Part shown: in pieces, positions 24,560-26,395 of the stretch
Position numbering within the stretch: position 1 is the stretch's first letter
Layout: each line of letters starts with the position of its first letter
Assembly (NCBI GenBank): GCA_905212345.1
Contig: CAJMEC010000022.1
Location: forward strand, 1 to 26,395
Reading direction: 5' to 3'
Origin: an uncultured Sutterella sp.
GTDB taxonomy: Bacteria; Pseudomonadota; Gammaproteobacteria; Burkholderiales; Burkholderiaceae_F
Length of the DNA: 26,395 nt
Translations under genes and position numbers: made by a program
The notes under the pieces: model-generated
Seen by the model: only the letters and a program-made list of their open reading frames with translations
What the model was told of the DNA's origin: nothing
Databases searched by the model: none

Positions 24560-25120
24560 TTAAACCGTCATCACTTCTTTTTCTTTTTCGGCCACGCACT
24601 TATCGATAGCAACCACAAAGTTATCCGTTAACTTTTGGATTTCTTTTTCGGCGCGGGATTCATCATCCTCAGAAATTTCCTTAGCCTTCGTCAACTTCTT
24701 GATTTGTTCGTTTGCGTCACGGCGCAAGTTACGCACTGCCACCTTGGCTTCTTCGCCCAGATGACGAACAACCTTCGTCAATTCGCGACGACGTTCTTCG
24801 GTCAGCGGAGGAAGCGGCACGCGGATGAGCATGCCGGACGTTGCCGGGTTCAAACCCAAATCAGACGAACGGATAGCCTTTTCAATCGGAGCCACCATCG
24901 TCTTTTCCCAAGGCTGAACCGTCAGCGTGCGCGCATCGGCAACGCCCACTTGAGCAACTTGATTAATCGGGGTCATCGTACCGTAATAGTCGACCATCAC
25001 GTGATCGAGCAAACCGGTAGATGCACGGCCTGTACGGATCTTGATGAAATCTTCACGCAAGGTTTCCACCGTACGATTCATCTTATATTCGGTTTGTTTT
25101 TGAATTTCACTGATTGACAT
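24560..25120 (-). CDS. frr: Ribosome recycling factor
   Basis: Frr splits the post-termination ribosome together with EF-G. The 186-residue protein matches the family in length and in its marks: LREDFIKIRTGRAS, the second-domain strand region YYGTMTPINQVAQV, and RVPLPPLTEERRRELTKVV. GGAG eight nt before ATG 25120 decides the start over an in-frame codon three residues upstream. It follows pyrH by 33 nt, the order found in most bacteria. Confidence 0.96.
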   Translation of the reverse strand: MSISEIQKQTEYKMNRTVETLREDFIKIRTGRASTGLLDHVMVDYYGTMTPINQVAQVGVADARTLTVQPWEKTMVAPIEKAIRSSDLGLNPATSGMLIRVPLPPLTEERRRELTKVVRHLGEEAKVAVRNLRRDANEQIKKLTKAKEISEDDESRAEKEIQKLTDNFVVAIDKCVAEKEKEVMTV

Positions 25121-25153
25121 AAAAATCACTCCGTTGACGATTAGCGTCTCTGG

Positions 25154-25882
25154 TTAAGGGTTGTAGACCAAGGTGCCTTCATCTTCACCGCGGCAAACTC
25201 GGGCAATAGAGCCCTTCTTGCGGATATTGAAGACCTTGATCGGCAAATTCTGTTCGCGGCACAAAGCAAAGGCGGTGGCGTCCATCACTTTAAGATCACG
25301 CTTGATGACTTCATCGAACGTAATTGTTTTATAGAACGTTGCATCGGGCACCTTCTTCGGATCAGCCGAATAAATACCGTCCACCATCGTTGCCTTAAGC
25401 ACAATGTCAGCACCGATTTCAGCACCACGCAAAGCGGCGGTTGTATCGGTGGTGAAGTAAGGATTGCCGGTACCGGCGGCAAAAATCACGATGCGGCCTT
25501 TTTCAAGGTGACGCAACGCTTTGCCACGAATGTAGGATTCAGCAATGCGCTCAATATTCAAAGCACTTTGTACTCGAGCTTCAACACCATTTTTACGCAA
25601 TGCGTCTTGAAGAGCCAACGCGTTCATCAACGTGGCAAGCATCCCCATGTGGTCGCCTTGCGTACGTTCCATCCCGGTTGAACCTAAAGCCACGCCGCGG
25701 AAAATGTTACCGCCGCCCACGACGATGCCGATCTGCACCCCCATGTCATAAGCTTCTTTAATATCTTCAACCGTTGATTGAATTGTCTCACGATTGATAC
25801 CGAAGGCATCCGGTCCCATTAAAGATTCACCGGAGAGCTTCAAAAGCACTCGCTTGTACTTTACAGGCGTTTGTTCCGTCAT
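25154..25882 (-). CDS. pyrH: UMP kinase
   Basis: PyrH is the hexameric bacterial UMP kinase that makes UDP for RNA, cell wall and lipid A precursors. The 242-residue protein has KRVLLKLSGESLMG, the nucleotide-binding VVGGGNIFRG, GDHMGMLATLMNALALQDAL, and FAAGTGNPYFTTDTTAALRG, all diagnostic of the amino-acid-kinase-fold UMP kinase. AGGAG (25895-25891) eight nt before the ATG is a strong ribosome binding site. It follows tsf, from which it is separated by a terminator and a 150-nt leader carrying a perfect hairpin, so it probably has its own promoter. Confidence 0.96.
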   Translation of the reverse strand: MTEQTPVKYKRVLLKLSGESLMGPDAFGINRETIQSTVEDIKEAYDMGVQIGIVVGGGNIFRGVALGSTGMERTQGDHMGMLATLMNALALQDALRKNGVEARVQSALNIERIAESYIRGKALRHLEKGRIVIFAAGTGNPYFTTDTTAALRGAEIGADIVLKATMVDGIYSADPKKVPDATFYKTITFDEVIKRDLKVMDATAFALCREQNLPIKVFNIRKKGSIARVCRGEDEGTLVYNP

Positions 25883-25915
25883 TTATAGAACTCCTGAAAA
25901 TGGTTGCTCAGTCAT

Positions 25916-25937
25916 AAGCGCACAACAAAGTGCGCTT
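25916..25937 (-). other. Hairpin in the pyrH leader
   Basis: AAGCGCAC (25937-25930 read on the minus strand) pairs perfectly with GTGCGCTT (25923-25916) over a 6-nt loop, about 20 nt before the pyrH Shine-Dalgarno. There is no T run, so it is not a terminator. The roughly 115 nt further upstream contains no gene that I can see. A weak -10-like TTAAAAT occurs near 25985, without a clear -35. Confidence 0.45.
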
Positions 25938-26053
25938 GCGACTTTATGGCCGCAGGCGCATCGTTACCTACGCGTTAGTGCCATTTTAATGAAAAGCCTT
26001 ACGCTTGGCATGAATAAACGCAAGAAAAAGGCACTCATAAAAAAAATAGTAAC

Positions 26054-26109
26054 AAAAAAAGACTCCCGACCAATTTACCCCAATTAAGGGAAGCGGGAGT
26101 CTTTTCTTT
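26054..26109 (-). terminator. Rho-independent terminator of tsf
   Basis: On the minus strand AAAGACTCCCG pairs with CGGGAGTCTTT over a loop of about 25 nt, followed by TTTTTTTGTTAC. The loop holds a smaller possible stem (CCCTTAATTGGGG). T-rich sequence on the other side too makes it potentially bidirectional. It lies just after the tsf stop and before the pyrH leader. Confidence 0.8.
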
Positions 26110-26132
26110 TTGATCAAAAGTGCCCTAAATCA

Positions 26133-26395
26133 TTAGGCCTTTTGAGCAGCGGCCATTTGTTCAGCCACTTCAGCAGCAAAGTCGGTTTGCTTCTTTTCAA
26201 TGCCTTCGCCGACAACGAAGAGCACGAAGGAGGCAATGGAAGCGCCATTTTGCTTGAGCAATTCGGCAACGCTCATCTTGTCGTTCTTAACGAACGGTTG
26301 AGACAAGAGCGTGACTTCCTTCAAATACTTCTGAACCGTGCCTTCGGCGATGCGTTCGAGCATGGCTTCGGGTTTGCCGGCTTCGCGAGCCTTTT
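26133..26395 (-). CDS. tsf: Elongation factor Ts, C-terminal part
   Basis: EF-Ts exchanges GDP for GTP on EF-Tu. Only the last 87 or so residues are inside the window; the gene continues past the right edge. Diagnostic text is AREAGKPEAMLERIAEGTVQKYLKEV, TLLSQPFVKND and the C-terminal helix ending in EQMAAAQKA. The placement just before pyrH is the standard bacterial arrangement (normally rpsB-tsf-pyrH-frr). Confidence 0.93.
   Translation of the reverse strand, partial: KAREAGKPEAMLERIAEGTVQKYLKEVTLLSQPFVKNDKMSVAELLKQNGASIASFVLFVVGEGIEKKQTDFAAEVAEQMAAAQKA

Noticed and set aside
1..26395. CRISPR array, insertion sequence, tRNA or prophage signature
   Set aside because: No regularly spaced repeats, transposase text, tRNA cloverleaf or phage genes were seen on either strand.

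Overview
The window looks like a chromosome segment of a Burkholderiales betaproteobacterium, most likely a gut Sutterellaceae-type organism. The reasons are the conserved order tsf-pyrH-frr-uppS-cdsA-dxr-rseP-bamA-skp-lpxD-fabZ-lpxA-lpxB-rnhB on the minus strand, a PrmB-type methyltransferase coupled to an ABC-F gene, LTA-synthase-like membrane sulfatases and a classical autotransporter. The genus is inferred from gene content and was not tested by a search. There is no tRNA, rRNA, CRISPR array or insertion sequence that I can support.

Left half (about 1-11190, plus strand): an autotransporter whose signal peptide is out of frame with its best start codon and which has a C9 tract in its leader; an MFS transporter behind a dyad and a terminator-shaped hairpin; prmB and an ABC-F ATPase coupled by TAATG; a membrane-only relative of the next protein; a full-length LTA-synthase/OpgB-type phosphoglycerol transferase-like enzyme; and an M20 metallopeptidase. 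Most of these units end in clear Rho-independent terminators. A hairpin at about 11190-11220 separates the two convergent halves.

Right half (11234-26395, minus strand, transcribed right to left): the end of tsf, its terminator, then a tightly packed housekeeping and envelope cluster. PyrH and Frr serve nucleotide synthesis and translation. Dxr and UppS make isoprenoid precursors and the C55 lipid carrier. CdsA makes CDP-diacylglycerol. RseP, BamA and Skp handle outer-membrane stress signalling and assembly. LpxD, FabZ, LpxA and LpxB make lipid A. RnhB, a TrmH-family RNA methyltransferase, a DUF1178 protein and two small unrecognised genes follow. Many junctions overlap or are separated by 3-30 nt, as in an operon.

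The main surprise is that two normally essential genes of this cluster, lpxA and dxr, are each broken by a frameshift. Comparison with the known families suggests about 8 nt are missing in both, each time at conserved Gly-Gly codons. Flanking coding sequence is otherwise well conserved on both sides of each break. Sequence or assembly error is the leading explanation, but a real mutation, or decoding that tolerates the shift, would be important. No obviously new multi-gene system is visible; the possibly phase-variable autotransporter and the catalytic-domain-less LTA-synthase paralogue are the most distinctive accessory features.
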